A stretch of 64,000 nucleotides of DNA from Aphelenchoides besseyi (taxonomy: Eukaryota; Nematoda; Chromadorea; Rhabditida; Aphelenchoididae). How positions within the stretch are numbered: the first letter of the stretch is position 1; each line of letters begins with the position of its first letter. Made by a program: the position numbers and the translations under genes. Of this stretch, positions 39,045 through 50,907 are shown in pieces. The notes below the pieces were generated by a model. It did not search any database and was not told where the DNA came from. It saw nothing but the letters and a program-made list of their open reading frames with translations. The DNA is taken from positions 8,122,001 through 8,186,000 of the forward strand of contig JAMPIQ010000003.1 of assembly GCA_024699855.1 (NCBI GenBank). Direction: 5' to 3'.

Positions 39045-39621
39045 TCAGAACTTTTTAATGACAATAATGAGCAAAAAAATGGTCGCGGCAATCAGCTCGT
39101 AGTTGCTGACACGAAACGAACTGTTGGAGTTGGACGGAGCAAAGAGTAAGAAAATGCTTGTACCCGAAGTTCCATTGCCGTTAGTTCGCGAAGTTGATGA
39201 ATCGGATGCCTGTGCAGCGAAATGTTTGACGTTGCTCGGAAGATCCTTGTCCTTGTTGCAAAGATCAACGTCCATACATCCGCAAATGAGATTGGATCCT
39301 GAAGCTGTCTAAGTTCACACCTTATCTCTGCCTTACCTTCGGTTGCGTTTTGCATGCAACCATTCAAAAACAAATAAGACTTTCTATGTCCGTAAAGACA
39401 ATCCTAAAACAGTTGACGTATTCTTTTCGTTCATTCAAACCAACTCGTTTGATCAGTCCGATACTCGAGTACGTGGTCGAACAACCGAATTCACCGGTTG
39501 GGCATTGAATCATGTGCGGTCGACGACAATCACTCAATCCATTGCATTGATAACAACGACGAGCAGCATCGGATTCAAGAACCAGAACAAAAAGCAAAAT
39601 AAACGACAGAACGGATTTCAT
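39045..39621 (-). CDS. Ly6/three-finger GPI-anchored protein
   Basis: Exons 39445-39621, 39337-39403 and 39045-39298 give 165 aa. A signal peptide (LSFILLFVLVLESDA) is followed by RRCYQCNGLSDC, further paired Cys (CPTGEFGCST, DCLYGH, GCMQN) and the closing CGCMDVDLCNKD. This is the Ly6/uPAR signature, with a terminal C-N. Then come a Ser/Thr/Asn-rich spacer and a hydrophobic C-terminal tail (ELIAATIFLLIIVIKKF) typical of GPI attachment. Such proteins modulate ion channels or receptors at the cell surface. A minus-strand AATAAA lies just beyond the stop, before the next small gene. Confidence 0.85.
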
Positions 39622-39975
39622 TATTCCAATTGAAAAGACCTTTGATGTTTCGTATTTATAGCGGTCAAGAGTCAGGCCATTTGAGGATCATGATTTTGCT
39701 TCGATTCTTTTCGTTCATTTTGCTCATCCAATGATTAATCGAATTTCGTTTTGTTTTGCACTTTTTGACAGAAACAGAAGCGTCTGTCTTCAGTCAGAAC
39801 AACGTCGAGACTCCGAAAACAAGTCCAATAACGTAAACATTGCGACCATGAGTCCATGAATGCTAATTAGTTTGACGAAAGATCAAGAAGAACAGAAGAT
39901 TGCACGTACGATCGTTTTATTATTCAGATCAAACTGTTAAATACTAGAAAAGTTAACACGTTCTAAGCTGCAAAG
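39622..39975. other. Intergenic
   Basis: Promoter side of the Ly6 gene and 3' end of the SDR gene. AT-rich, no frame or repeat of note. Confidence 0.4.
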
Positions 39976-41016
39976 TTAATGTTTTCCGGGCACCAATTCG
40001 TCTTTGATCCAATCCAACACCGAGTTCCGTTTCGGGATCCATCCCAACAGTTCGTGAGCTTTCTTGCCGCGAATACGTGAATTGCTACCCAAACCGTAGG
40101 AAGCCATTTCGTATCCTAAAATGATGTCCAATTCTGTTGTGTTAACTCAAAGTTACCCCATTCGTTTTTGGCTTCATCCAAGGACCAATTTTCGGAACCT
40201 TTCAATTTTAACTTCTGTGCAATCGCTTCAGCCATTTCGTGAAACGATGATTCTCCGCTCTCAATGAAATAGAAAACACCACTGGGAGTTGGCTTTTCGA
40301 GTGCAAGCTTATAAACTTGAGCGACATCTTCAACATGAACATTCGACCAAATGTTTCCACCACTTCCGACATGACGCACAACTCCCGACTTTTCTGCCTG
40401 ACGAATCAAGCGCGGAAGTTGAACCGAAGATGAGCCGGGAATACGGCCATAACCATAAATCTAAATAACGAAACTAATTGACTTAGTTTACTTCAAAACT
40501 ACCAAACACGGACACATAACAGCCGTTCGAATGTTTTGTTTTGATGCTTTCAAAACCAACTTGTCGATTCCAACTCGTGCAACTTTATCAGCAGTTGGCT
40601 CCGGCAAATTGTCTTCGTGGAAGATTAGCGCTTCGGCTTTTTCGCCTCCCGAAGCGTCGCCAACAATTGAAGAACCGGAGGTGTGCAGAAGCTAAACTCA
40701 TTGAACTTGAACATTTCAAGAATTTTATGTTTCATACTGTTTTGCCGGACCCCTCCAATGCCTCAATTAAAGCTTCAACAGATCCACGATGATCTGCATT
40801 TGCTGCATTAACGACAGCGTCGGCTTGTTTTGCTTCACGAATCAAAAGGTCTCGATCATCCAATGAGCCGATCACCGGAGTGATCCCGAACTTTTGCAAA
40901 ACCGGCGCCTGATCAGCTCGACGAATGAGACCACGAACTGAATGACCGCTTTCGGTCAAAACAACGGCAATTGTGCCGCCAATGAAACCACTTGCTCCGG
41001 TCAGAAACACATTCAA
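39976..41016 (-). CDS. NAD-dependent epimerase/dehydratase (atypical SDR)
   Basis: Exons 40738-41016, 40503-40691, 40157-40460 and 39976-40115 give 303 aa. NVFLTGASGFIGG carries the TGxxGxxG nucleotide-binding motif. ADAVVNAANADH, LHTSGSSIVGD and CPCLIYGYGRIPG follow in SDR order, and WSNVHVEDVAQVYKLAL and GLGSNSRIRGKKAHELLGW are typical of bacterial/eukaryotic epimerase-like SDRs. The usual YxxxK pair is not obvious, so catalysis is uncertain. The substrate is unknown. ATG 41016 starts directly at the first beta strand, a natural N-terminus. Confidence 0.88.
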
Positions 41017-42091
41017 CGGTTTTGAATTCTTTGTCGATGCTACAATGACGGATAAATCGCTAGATCGATCCCAACATACCCATTGCCAGTGAAAGAGATT
41101 GTTAAGAAGCTTGAGATATGAAAGCTTCTAATCAAATCAAGAAAATCAGATCAAAACAACTCAAAATTATAGGAATACATTCACAGAACCGAATCGTGCG
41201 TTTTATATTCAAAAAGAGATGACAACAAAACAAAAAGAACACAAACGATCAAGTGAGGGCCTACGAGTTGACGAGCAAATTTTTTGTTGAAGGTGCGGTT
41301 TATGAGCCGCAAAACGAGGACCAAAAACTACAGAGCAGAAAGCAGAGAAGATTGCTAACAAGAATATCGAAATGCTTTGATGTTCAATGAGATTTTGGCA
41401 TCATTGGCCAAATCTGTTGACTTTGTTCGTAACTGGTTCGTGAACTTAAAAGTTTAGATAATAATTTGTAAGAAGATCTCGTTTCAAAGATGCAGCCAAC
41501 ACTTATCACAGCATTCAAAGTCTTCTTTTTGTTTACAAGTCTACGTTTATTTCTTATTTTAAGTTTTTATTCTCCGACAACCGTATTAGTTTCTTGTTCT
41601 TTCTTATCGCATTCTAGTGTGTACAGAAGCGAAGTCCTCTAAATTTCAGCTCATAGGTTCTGCAATTCTGTAAGTTACTCAATGAGTTCTTCTGCACACT
41701 CAAGAATAGAAATCACAAACTCGAAGTCATTCAGCCAAAATGTGTTCAAACCAAAAACTTAATATGTCAATTAGAACCGTTACATGGCTCTTTGCTTATT
41801 CGTGTATTTCATTCATTAAACCGTTTAATAGACACGAACAAATGCACAACAACAGTGCGAATAGGAACACGGATGATAGACCTTGGCAGTGTTTTGAGAA
41901 GTCATGAACAAAGGCAATGTGAAACAAATTGTGCTCTCATGGTGAATCTCAGTAATTTTGAGAAATTGAAAAGGTGGAAAACATTAAGTTTGTCAATGGA
42001 AAACAAATAAAGCCTTGAATCATAAATTAAATGGGAGAATAGAACGAGGACCGGCAAACTATGGCGAATTTAAAAGATGCAAAGATTCTGC
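41017..42091. other. Intergenic, no supported gene
   Basis: About 1.07 kb of AT-rich sequence. The frames at 41792-42010 and 42061-42255 (plus) have poor coding character, and the latter is simply antisense to the last tetraspanin exons. No RNA gene or repeat recognised. Confidence 0.45.
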
Positions 42092-43154
42092 TCATCTTCG
42101 CGCACCTTTTGCTCGTAATTCAAACACCTGAGTACGTAGATCCTGAGCAAAACATATTCCAAGGAACTAAAAACAAGAAATTGATTCAAATTGAAAAGAA
42201 ACACACAAACCTGAATCACGCCGACAAACAAAATCGCTCCACCGACCCAAATTAGGTTGTTATTTATCCAAAGTTGAAGCTTTGGCAGACAACCTTCGGT
42301 GTATATTAAGTTGTTGATTTGTTGTGGCTATAACAGACGAAAAGATGACTCAAAAGACTCCAAACTCACATCCATTATTCGAGCTCTATGGCCACAAGCG
42401 TAGTTCTGAAGCTCCAAACTATTGACACAACACGAAAAAGGTACTCCTCCAGCTTCTTCAGATTTCAAGGCTTTTGCTGACGAGTTGAAATAAATGTTTT
42501 TGTCCCAATCGTCCGGCTTATTGATTCCACAACAATGCCAATCGGTTTGCATCCAATCGATAAGCGTTTGAAGGTCCGGATCGTCGCGATACAAAATAAC
42601 CATATCGTCTAGTCGGGTCTTCAGCTCTGTTTCAATCCAATCTTTGCTTATAACACCAACAACGAAAATGATCAGTTCGGCCAACAGCAATAGACCCAAC
42701 AGCGACGAGTAGATGGCCAAACACGCGGTGTTTTCACGCAATGCTCCGATACAACCTAAAAAATAGAAGAAACCACAAAAGTCGAACAAACCGCTGAATC
42801 CAATGGCAAATGTCAAAGCTCCAATGATAATCAACATCCAAGCGGGATCCAAATAGAATTTTGATAGGCGATTCAATTGCGTGTAAGGATTGTTCTTCTC
42901 CAACTGTGCCCAACATCCCACAGCCAAACATAGAAATCCGAGGATCCAGAAAATGATATTGAAGCCAAAGACCAGGTATTTCACACAGCAAGAGACTCCG
43001 GATGGCGATCGAAAGTCCGTGTAGTAACGTTGCCGCATTTGCTAAACAATCGTTCAAAAACTATAAACGGAAAACTCACTGAACTTTGTCGATGGTGTGG
43101 CCGACGGTTGTTTGGAACGCTGCGCATTCGCGTTGCTGCCGTCGTTCCACCCAT
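42092..43154 (-). CDS. Tetraspanin
   Basis: Exons 43080-43154, 42792-43041, 42370-42755, 42211-42327 and 42092-42166 give 300 aa. Four helices are present: KYLVFGFNIIFWILGFLCLA, AWMLIIIGALTFAIGFSGC followed by IGALREN, YSSLLGLLLLAELIIFVVG and NLIWVGGAILFVGVIQ. The large loop has the diagnostic WHCCGINKPDDW (CCG) and GVPFSCC, plus later Cys in YACGHR and EGCLP. The eight-Cys pattern with PFSCC recalls the TspanC8 group that escorts ADAM10, but this is not proven. The N-terminal cytoplasmic tail of about 40 aa is Arg-rich. The ATG 43154 start was chosen, as the upstream extension lacks an ATG. Confidence 0.93.
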
Positions 43155-43858
43155 TTCGCCTCGACGTTGTCCACCAACGTTCAACAAACGCGCGGACTCG
43201 ACGTTTGCCTCGATGATTGCTGTTGAGATGAATTGGGCGAAACAAAATTCTATGGTCGTTCAATGGAAATCGCGAGACAAATGGACAGCCGATGTTTTCG
43301 TCGGTCAGTGAATCACCCGTGGGAATTAAAAGTCATGAACTGAATTCAGAGCAAATCGAAGGGTAGAAGCACTCGGAGTCGATGAAAACCGTCAACAAAC
43401 AAAGAAACTTAAGCACGCGCAACCTAGTCGGCGAGTGCAATGAAATCTGAGTAGTGAATCGGAGAACGAAGCCGATCGACCGGACCGACGAAACGCCAAC
43501 GCGTCCGGAGACCGTGAAATTCGCGCGTTGAGAACTCCGAAAATGTAGTCAACGCTTGACAATAAACGACCAAATTAAAGGTTTTACTCTTCGGTTGTTT
43601 TTGATTGCTATTACGATAACAAGTCAGTTAACATGACATGAAAGTAAATGCAAGTGAAATCACGAATCCAAGGTGATTAATCTTTGTGTCTTATAGAAAC
43701 CCACAACTTCACTGTAGTTCTCTTGTTTAAAAAGCTTTATTACACAAGAAATGGCTTCAACGACGTACAATAAGTAAATTGGAGATGCAGCAAGAAGGTT
43801 GTTTGTTAACAGAAATCGGAAAATTACAAGCAAATGCGTTCACGTAAAATAGTTGGCA
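43155..43858. other. Intergenic; CpG-rich tetraspanin promoter
   Basis: The left 400 bp is rich in CG (for example around 43470-43545) and is the likely tetraspanin promoter. The right part is AT-rich, the 3' region of the next gene. No supported gene. Confidence 0.4.
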
Positions 43859-44374
43859 TTAACCACGCGTATCGACCATCGTGTAGTTTCCGCTGAAGAT
43901 GATCGAAACCAAAATAAAAAGCAAAATCACTTCCACACCCAAACAAATTCCGATTCCAATCATCAGTTTGTAGTCATCGGTTCGAGAATAGTTGGATTGA
44001 TCAACCAAATAGACGGCTGAGAGAATCAAAGCCAAAAGCGCCAAAATCAAACTAAATGAATGCAGAGCAACATCGACTTTGTGGAAGGGAAGGAAACGAT
44101 TTAGAACTGACGGCAACGACCAGCCGAGTAAGTAGCCAGACGACAACGTGATGGCCAAGAATGTGCGTGGATATGCTTGCCACATGTAGGGTCTGTGAAC
44201 GAGAAGCAAAACCAAAGTGACAATAGACAAAATCGCGGTTACCAGCTTAATTGTCCACATTGGTACCTACAAAAATTTTCGAAACTTTTGGCAAACTGCT
44301 AACTTTACCACTGTGTGCTGATGGGTGCCAGCGACTCGGTTGGTCGTGACTGTCGAACGTGTAATCACTGGCAT
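43859..44374 (-). CDS. Four-TM membrane protein (MARVEL-like layout)
   Basis: Exons 44309-44374 and 43859-44266 give 157 aa. After a short hydrophilic N-terminus come four helices (LVTAILSIVTLVLLL; TFLAITLSSGYLLGW; LHSFSLILALLALILSAVYL; LMIGIGICLGVEVILLFIL) and a short C-terminal tail. The spacing and the short loops suit MARVEL/claudin-like tetraspan proteins. No signature motif is visible, so the family is open. The GTA CCA junction is in phase. Confidence 0.75.
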
Positions 44375-45059
44375 GCCGAGGTTGAATTTGGATAATCTAA
44401 ATTTAATTTTATATTACAAACAATCGCAAAGTCACGGCATTCTCTTAAAAAAACGAATGTTGTCAACTTAATGAACACAATTGCTTTTAAAGAAGTAAGT
44501 CATTAAACGAACGTCTAACCGTTTACAGATCAATGAACAAGAGGAATTTGAGTGTTCAACACAAAATTTCACGTCTATTTGAATAGTAAGCTTGTGGTTT
44601 CTAATAAAAAACGTTAACCGACGGATTGCACGAGCCGAATGCCAAGAGAACGCGAGCTCGCCGTCCATTCGAAGAGCAAATGTGGGCGGTCATATGACTC
44701 GCGTCCAGAAGGACGAAAGGACCAAAATAACTCCAACGAGCTTTGTTGTCAAAAAAATCCGCTCATCTCCGAGTCTTCTAGCAGAACGGATAAATCACTT
44801 GGTTGCATAAAATAACGTGATATAAAGAATTCAAAAGCAGCGAATTCAATCCATATGATCAGGGAATGTAAACGCGTAACGTCTTTTGGTTGAAACTAAA
44901 AACGAGCGAACTTGTTGTAAACAAAAATTCGTTCCCTTTTTCCGCCCGCAGCTGCGTTTCATTGGAATTAGTCACTGGGAAAAAGGAAGCGAATCAATTT
45001 CATAAATAAACGACCAACATTTCCGTTACCGAACGAACAGCCAACAGGAAAATTGAACG
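44375..45059. other. Intergenic
   Basis: Possible far-upstream leader exons of the four-TM gene cannot be excluded near 44390-44400. A 72-codon plus frame at 44592-44810 has no motif. Nothing else recognised. Confidence 0.35.
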
Positions 45060-45182
45060 ATGTTAAAGAAACTTTACACCCGCAAATCCACAGTCAACTT
45101 TCCGGGACGTCAAGCGATCACGTGCGCGAAGTTCAATTGCACTGTGAAGCGAAAGCAATTGACGGTCGAATTTAAAAAGTGA
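45060..45182 (+). CDS. Possible 40-aa basic peptide gene
   Basis: ATG 45060 opens a 41-codon frame (MLKKLYTRKSTVNFPGRQAI...FNCTVKRKQLTVEFKK) ending TGA 45180-45182, with AATAAA at 45233-45238. It is very rich in Lys and Arg and has no signal peptide. The correctly spaced polyadenylation signal is the main support. It is shorter than most annotation cut-offs. Function is unknown, and it may be chance. Confidence 0.3.
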   Translation: MLKKLYTRKSTVNFPGRQAITCAKFNCTVKRKQLTVEFKK

Positions 45183-45239
45183 ACGTTTGATTTATGTTTT
45201 TCGCTAGGCTTTTGATGTTTTCTTCGAGCATGAATAAAA

Positions 45240-46042
45240 CCTTGCTGTTCTGTGCAACATAATTTTTGAATTCTCCCTTTTACATTACGTCAACGACCTT
45301 CATTGAAACCACAATAATCACTTTCCGTTATGCTCCAATTCTTCTAATTGACCCAAAATCAGGAATTAGCCACGAATTGAAGCGAACGGCAAACAATTTC
45401 GTTGACCAGTTAGAATATGAATTGGATATCAAATAAACCGAATGGTCATGCCTCACACAGATCCATTTATTAGTCAAAGCTGAACAGTAAACGAAATCAG
45501 TGTGACGATAACCAAGTAGAAGTTGACATAACAGTAGACTGAATAACTGAAAGGCGAAATAATAGTAGACTGAATAAGTGGACGTATTGACAACAGTAAA
45601 CTGACTAATCAGACTCAATTTCCGGCCTTATATATCGTGCCAAATCTTAACGAGTTCACACAATCAGCAATGAGACGGGATTTGATTTCTCTTAAAAAGA
45701 TTTAATAAGTAGCAGCTTTGTTCTTATGAAAAATTTATTTCACCAATGACTTATTTATCCAACACCCCATAACTTTAACCGCGAACAGCGGTTGTTCCAA
45801 AAAGTCACGCAACGAAATGTTGAACTTTACCGATTTATGTTTTGCTTGCAAGGAGATTGCCTTTACAAGTCAACGAGGTCATTCACCTGACAATCGAAAC
45901 GACAACCGCAGATCTGTTCAATTGTTCCTTTTTTGCTTCGATCGTCATTCCAACATTTAGCAACAACTACAATGTAGTTAACAGGATTTATCTAACAAAA
46001 AACAAATGTGAGAAAACAAAAACAAATCGATTACACGGTTTT
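45240..46042. other. Intergenic, no supported gene
   Basis: AT-rich stretch with two near-identical copies of GTAGACTGAATAA within 45530-45580 and no convincing coding frame. The QARS gene ends at its right edge. Confidence 0.35.
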
Positions 46043-48954
46043 TTAGTTCTTTCCACTGTCTTCGCGCAAAGAAACTGTACGATTGAAAACCAGCTGAAAA
46101 ATAACCGAAGATTAAGAATTCGAACACACTTCTTACATGTCCATTTGTGGTGTCAGAATCCAAAGAAAAGAAACCGATACGTTCAAACTGAAAGTTGGCC
46201 GTCGATTTTACCGCGTTCAAAAGGTAACGATCGCAGAGAGCTGAAGGCGAAATGTCGAGAGTTTTCTCGTTGATATCCGACAAGAAACCATTAGGCACAA
46301 CAGTTTTATCTTCGGGATTTTCGTGTTTGAAACTAAAACGATCGTAAGAAAACAAATCGAAAGAACATACAGTTGATGGTAAACGCGAACTTCCATTTTC
46401 TCGGGCTTAGCAACCCAATGAACAAAAGCTTTGGGTTTATTTTCGACGGTCAGTTTTTCGGCTTTAACCAACAGTCCATCCTAAACTTGATCGTTTGATA
46501 GTGTCTATCAACTTCAAGACCGACCTCTTCTTTGCCAACAACTGTCAAAACTAAACCCACGTATTTGAGGCCCATTGACTGCGAATTGGTTAAACGACGG
46601 AAATTCTTAGGTGCACTCTAAACTGATGATGACAACATGCAATGCATTTAAACAAACTTCTCGGTAGTCATCTTTTTCGATGTAAACCACACGGTCAAAA
46701 GCAATCGTGTGTTTACGTTCCGACGCATTTGCTGTGGTTTCTTCTTCTGATTTCTCCGCTGGAAAATCTGGAACTTCAATTGATTTCAACGATTCGAATT
46801 CTTCAAAGTTTTCAATCGTCAACTTCAACGGTTCAACAACAACCATAGTTCTGTAAATATTGAAGAATTAAAGATATAAATGTAAAATCTACCGGGGTGC
46901 CGAAACGTTCAGATTGTCACGAACTACCGCGTCTAACAGATGAGGATGGACTGAAGAACGTGCCACACTTACGCCCATTTTGGCAACAAATTTATTCACC
47001 ACTTCGGCCGGAATACCACGACGTCTCAACGCTGTCAATGTGAAGAGTCGTGGATCATCCCAATCTCTAAAAAATTCTCAGTTCCAATCTTCATCCCACA
47101 ATTAACTCACTTGACAACGCCGGTTTCAATCAACTTCAAAATTTTACGTTTCGACACAACCGTATAAGCGACATTCAATCGTCCATATTCCCATTGAACC
47201 GGGCAATAGATCTCTAAAGCATTGCAAAGCCAATAGTAGGATGAGCGACGAGTTTGAAATTCTTTCGTGCATAATGAGTGAGTAATGTTCTCAATCGAAT
47301 CGCATAAGCAATGAGTGTAATCATACGTCGGATAAATGCACCTAAACAACATAACAGTTAAGATGATCTCGCATTCAAATGCACCATTTGTCACCAGTTC
47401 GATGATGTTGAAGGAATTTGATTCGATAGGCAACGGGATCGATTTTGCCTTCTTCCATCACGTGCTTTAAACGCAAAGTCGCTTCACCTTCATCAAATTT
47501 ACCGTGTTTCATGTCCTTAACAACAAATTCAAGTGTAAAAATAAATCAATTTACTTACTCGAAACAATGCCAACGATTCTTCTTTTGGTCGATTTCGCCA
47601 CGGTGATTCCACTTGTTCGCGACCACGCATTTCATCAACTCGTTGATGACAGACATAAGCCAAATCTTTTTCGATTAGCTTCTCAGCCCATTGGTAGAGT
47701 TGATCAAAGTAATCGGAGGAATGAGTGATCTTGTACGGCGTGTAACCAAGCCATTTGACCATATCCTCGATTCCTTTGAAGAACTTTTCTTCCTCTTTTT
47801 CAGGATTTGTATCATCAAAACGCAAATAACAATTTCCGCCCATAGCCTTTGAAATAATTTAGAATACGACATGAATATTCACCTACCTTCGCAAAACCAA
47901 AATTGATGTTAATCGCTTTCGCATGTCCGATATGTAAAATGCCGTTAGGTTCGGGTGGAAAACGTGTGTGAACCTAAAACATCAAATAAAACCAATTAAT
48001 GATGTTAACTTACTTTTCCGCCAACTGCTTGGACATGGTCCTTGAGTAGTTGCATCGTGTGTTCAGTGACCACGTAGCCATCGGTTCGATAGTTTTCACC
48101 AACGGGATGAAATTGAACGCGAGTACGAAGTAACTCATCAATTGAATCGGATGCCTCTTCTTCCTGATTATTCGTTGCATTCGTTTTCGTCGCAGCTTTT
48201 GGATTCGATTTTGTGGCGACTGGACCTTTGGATTTGTTCGCTTTGTTCGAATCTTTGGGTTTCGGTGCCAAATCAGCTTCGGTTCGTGGTCCCAACAGAA
48301 CAACCAACTGCAAATCCAATTCGCGTTTAATCGTCGCACCATCGGCCCACGGTAGTTCTTTTCGGATTTCCACTGAAAAACAATCAGTTCGCTAAGACAA
48401 ATGTAACTCACTTAAAAGTTTTCCAACGTTGAAGTTGTAACGTTCCGTTTCCAATTCGTTTTTGTACTGGTTCAGAATTCTGCTAATCTAAAAGCACATT
48501 GTTTGTGTTCAAGGGTCTGAGAATTTACAGTATCTTCGATTTGATCAATAGTCACAACAACTCCAGCACCAAACGCCTCTTCGAAGTCTTTGTCGATGAT
48601 CTTCGATTCCGCCGAATGCGAAAGTAGGTAGTCACAAGCGGCGTTGAATTGAGCGTCGTTCTTGATGTTTTCGTTGCAAATCTGTTTGATAAGCAAGGGC
48701 AGATGTTGTTCCCATTGAGGTTTGAATTTGGAGCCAAGAGTGTAAAAGAAATTCGTCTAAACCACGCATCATCTTCGAAGTTCAAAGCTCAAACAAACTT
48801 TTGACTTCGAGGAAACAACGTCGCCGTTTTGCTCTCCGGACATTTCACGGGCCAAATTCACGATCTTCGTGAGCTTCTCGGTTAGCTGCTTGTTCTTCAG
48901 CGTTTCGGCGATTTTGCGCTCCGGCAGCTGCAGCCAATTCAACGCTTCCGTCAT
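46043..48954 (-). CDS. qars-1: Glutaminyl-tRNA synthetase
   Basis: Fourteen exons (48799-48954, 48529-48756, 48412-48487, 48014-48372, 47887-47973, 47559-47846, 47385-47515, 47111-47341, 46893-47066, 46658-46850, 46525-46617, 46371-46480, 46137-46332, 46043-46093) give 790 aa, close to the human enzyme. The N-terminal YqeY-like region starts at [14 protein letters not shown]. The catalytic core has [17 protein letters not shown] (HIGH), [17 protein letters not shown] and the [10 protein letters not shown] (MSK-type) loop. The anticodon-binding beta barrels close with [18 protein letters not shown]. It charges tRNA-Gln in the cytosol. The intron at 47342-47384 is flanked by a direct repeat (see findings). 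Two acceptors end in AAG. Confidence 0.97.
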
Positions 48955-49832
48955 TGCACAACGACTCTGAAGACAAAAGTTTTCTAAAAGAAGAAGGACG
49001 CGAACGAAATCGTCAAAATGATGAAAATTCAACGTCAATCAACGAGTTCGTCTTGCAGCCCGACTCGAAGACTCAAACTTTCTGATCATTGATTTTCAGT
49101 TAAACGAACGCATTTCGCATTGTACGGAAAGTGGTTTCATTGCAGTACACGTCGACCACTACTGAGGATACAACAAGCAGCTACTAGCTACTCGACAAAG
49201 GTATTAATTGTCAGAAGCACAGAATAAGGACAAGAAATTAACTTAAATCAAAACATTTACTGGGATCTAAGAATCTTTCGATCTTTCTAATGGACTTCAC
49301 TTGCTGGACAGCGACACCCTTTTCTGTTCGTTTAAAAACAATTCCCATAAAGTCCAATTGTTTCCTTGAATTGTCAGATTTCTGTTTCCAACAACACGAA
49401 GCTCTAGAGAGCGTGCTCAGCACAAGTTTCCATATACTTTTATTATGCAAAGGACTTCATGTAACAACAAACTGAAAGATGAGTTCTAGCTTACAGCGTT
49501 TTGTCTTAATTTATTGTAAGAGATTAGTTGTTGGTTATTGTACGAATAGCAAGTTACGAGCTGCAAACTTGTTGGCTCATTTCACGACAAAGAAGAAGAG
49601 CAAAAGGATTAGAGACTGACGAACCGGTAGTCGCTCTCATTGTTCCGATCGAGAAGTTTGATGAACAACAAGCGATAGAGATTAACGATCACAATTGAGA
49701 GTTGAATGTTCGAAGTGGTCGTCGTCGCAAGTTGACTCTGAAAAGGTTTTCGTTTATTTTCGGTTTGTATTGACTGTTTTGGCGACATTTCATTTCACTA
49801 CGGAGAATGAGAGAGAAAAGAAAGCGTCCAAA
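48955..49832. other. Intergenic with one weak minus-strand frame
   Basis: A minus-strand frame at 49238-49450 (no ATG; contains KQLDFMGIVFKRTEKGVAV and IRKIERFLDPSK) has somewhat coding-like composition and an acceptor-like CTCTAG inside, but no partner exon was found. Otherwise AT-rich. It includes the divergent promoters of QARS and the LAPTM-like gene. Confidence 0.35.
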
Positions 49833-50560
49833 ATGAGTGCTTTGGAAATACCTGAACCGGTAGAAATAATCGAAGATTTTGAGTTTCACGGAGTGGATCG
49901 TTGTTGCTGCGGTTCAGTTCACGTTAAGGTGCCATTTCGGTAGTGAATAGAATGACTCAAATTTTTCAGCGTGGTACTTACATTATTGCGTATATCTCAG
50001 CATTTTTCATCGTCACAAACTTACTCATGAAGATTGCCGGCTACTCCGAAACCGCTTGGGATTGGGAGCTCCTGTTTCTAGTTGTTGATACGATTGCATT
50101 GGCTTCCTTGTTCTACGGAGTTTATGCTAAACGACCGGCTTTCATTCAACCATTTGTGGTTCTTTCAGTTAGAAGTCAACAAGTAAAAATAATCGATTAT
50201 GTTGTTTTAGTTGATTACCACTTCGTTTCTAATGCTGTTGGCTGCTTCAATGGTCTGCGCTGCTTATGATCCCAACTCGTACTCAGGACAAGATTTGGAA
50301 CTGGAGCTGCACAAGCGATTAACCGATTTTGCTAGTCGTTTGTCGTTACAATTCAAATCAAGTGAGTACTTCTAGATCCTACAAAGCATAACGATTTTGT
50401 TTCAGTGATTTCAATTGTCGCCTCAGTCTTCTTGATCTTCATTTTGCTCTCCATTGCTACTCATTGCTGGTTCATCATGTTGGCTGTGCAATGTGCCAAA
50501 TACTTTCGAATTTTGGAGCTGCGAGAAGAACAAGCAAACGAAGAGAACCGGACGAAGTGA
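49833..50560 (+). CDS. LAPTM-like four-TM protein with N-terminal CCC motif
   Basis: Exons 49833-49928, 49970-50167, 50211-50361 and 50406-50560 give 199 aa. A short acidic N-terminus leads to RCCCGSVHVKRGTYIIA, like the Cys-rich HVRTGT entry of lysosome-associated LAPTM4/5 proteins. Four helices follow (YISAFFIVTNLLMKIAG; LLFLVVDTIALASLFYGVY; LITTSFLMLLAASMVCAA; ISIVASVFLIFILLSIAT), then a charged tail (RILELREEQANEENRTK). A role in endosome/lysosome membranes is inferred from the family resemblance only. It has the same helix layout as the gene at 8557-9169. Confidence 0.8.
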
Positions 50561-50897
50561 AAGATATTCTTAGCAGCAGAAGTATCTACTTGGAATACCC
50601 TTTCTGCAGATGTGAAGACATCTTCATGAGCGTATGCTATTAGCTTGTTTCTGTGTCCGACCATAAAGTGCATTATCTAACCACAATGCTGTCATACGAT
50701 AAAACTTATACGTTGTCATTTATTTCAGTAGAGCATAATCGATGTAAAATGAATCAAACGAACTAAGAAAGTGCCAAACGTTGGTGCAATTCACGGTTAC
50801 AATTTTCGCGTATACGCAAAAACGATTAATATCGTGTGGTTTTAACGGTTTACATTATCCGTGTTTTTGAGTTTCTTATTAGACGTTTACTTTTCAG
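50561..50897. other. Intergenic / possible leader of the next small gene
   Basis: Only short frames. The TTTTCAG at 50891-50897 is a strong acceptor and marks the start of coding-like sequence, so this stretch may be an intron or an outron for trans-splicing. Confidence 0.35.
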
Positions 50898-50907
50898 GAT
50901 TCTCGTT

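Noticed and set aside
42061..42255. 64-codon plus-strand frame with a hydrophobic start
   Set aside because: Antisense to the last tetraspanin exons and the intron between them, which splice in frame to a proper C-terminus.
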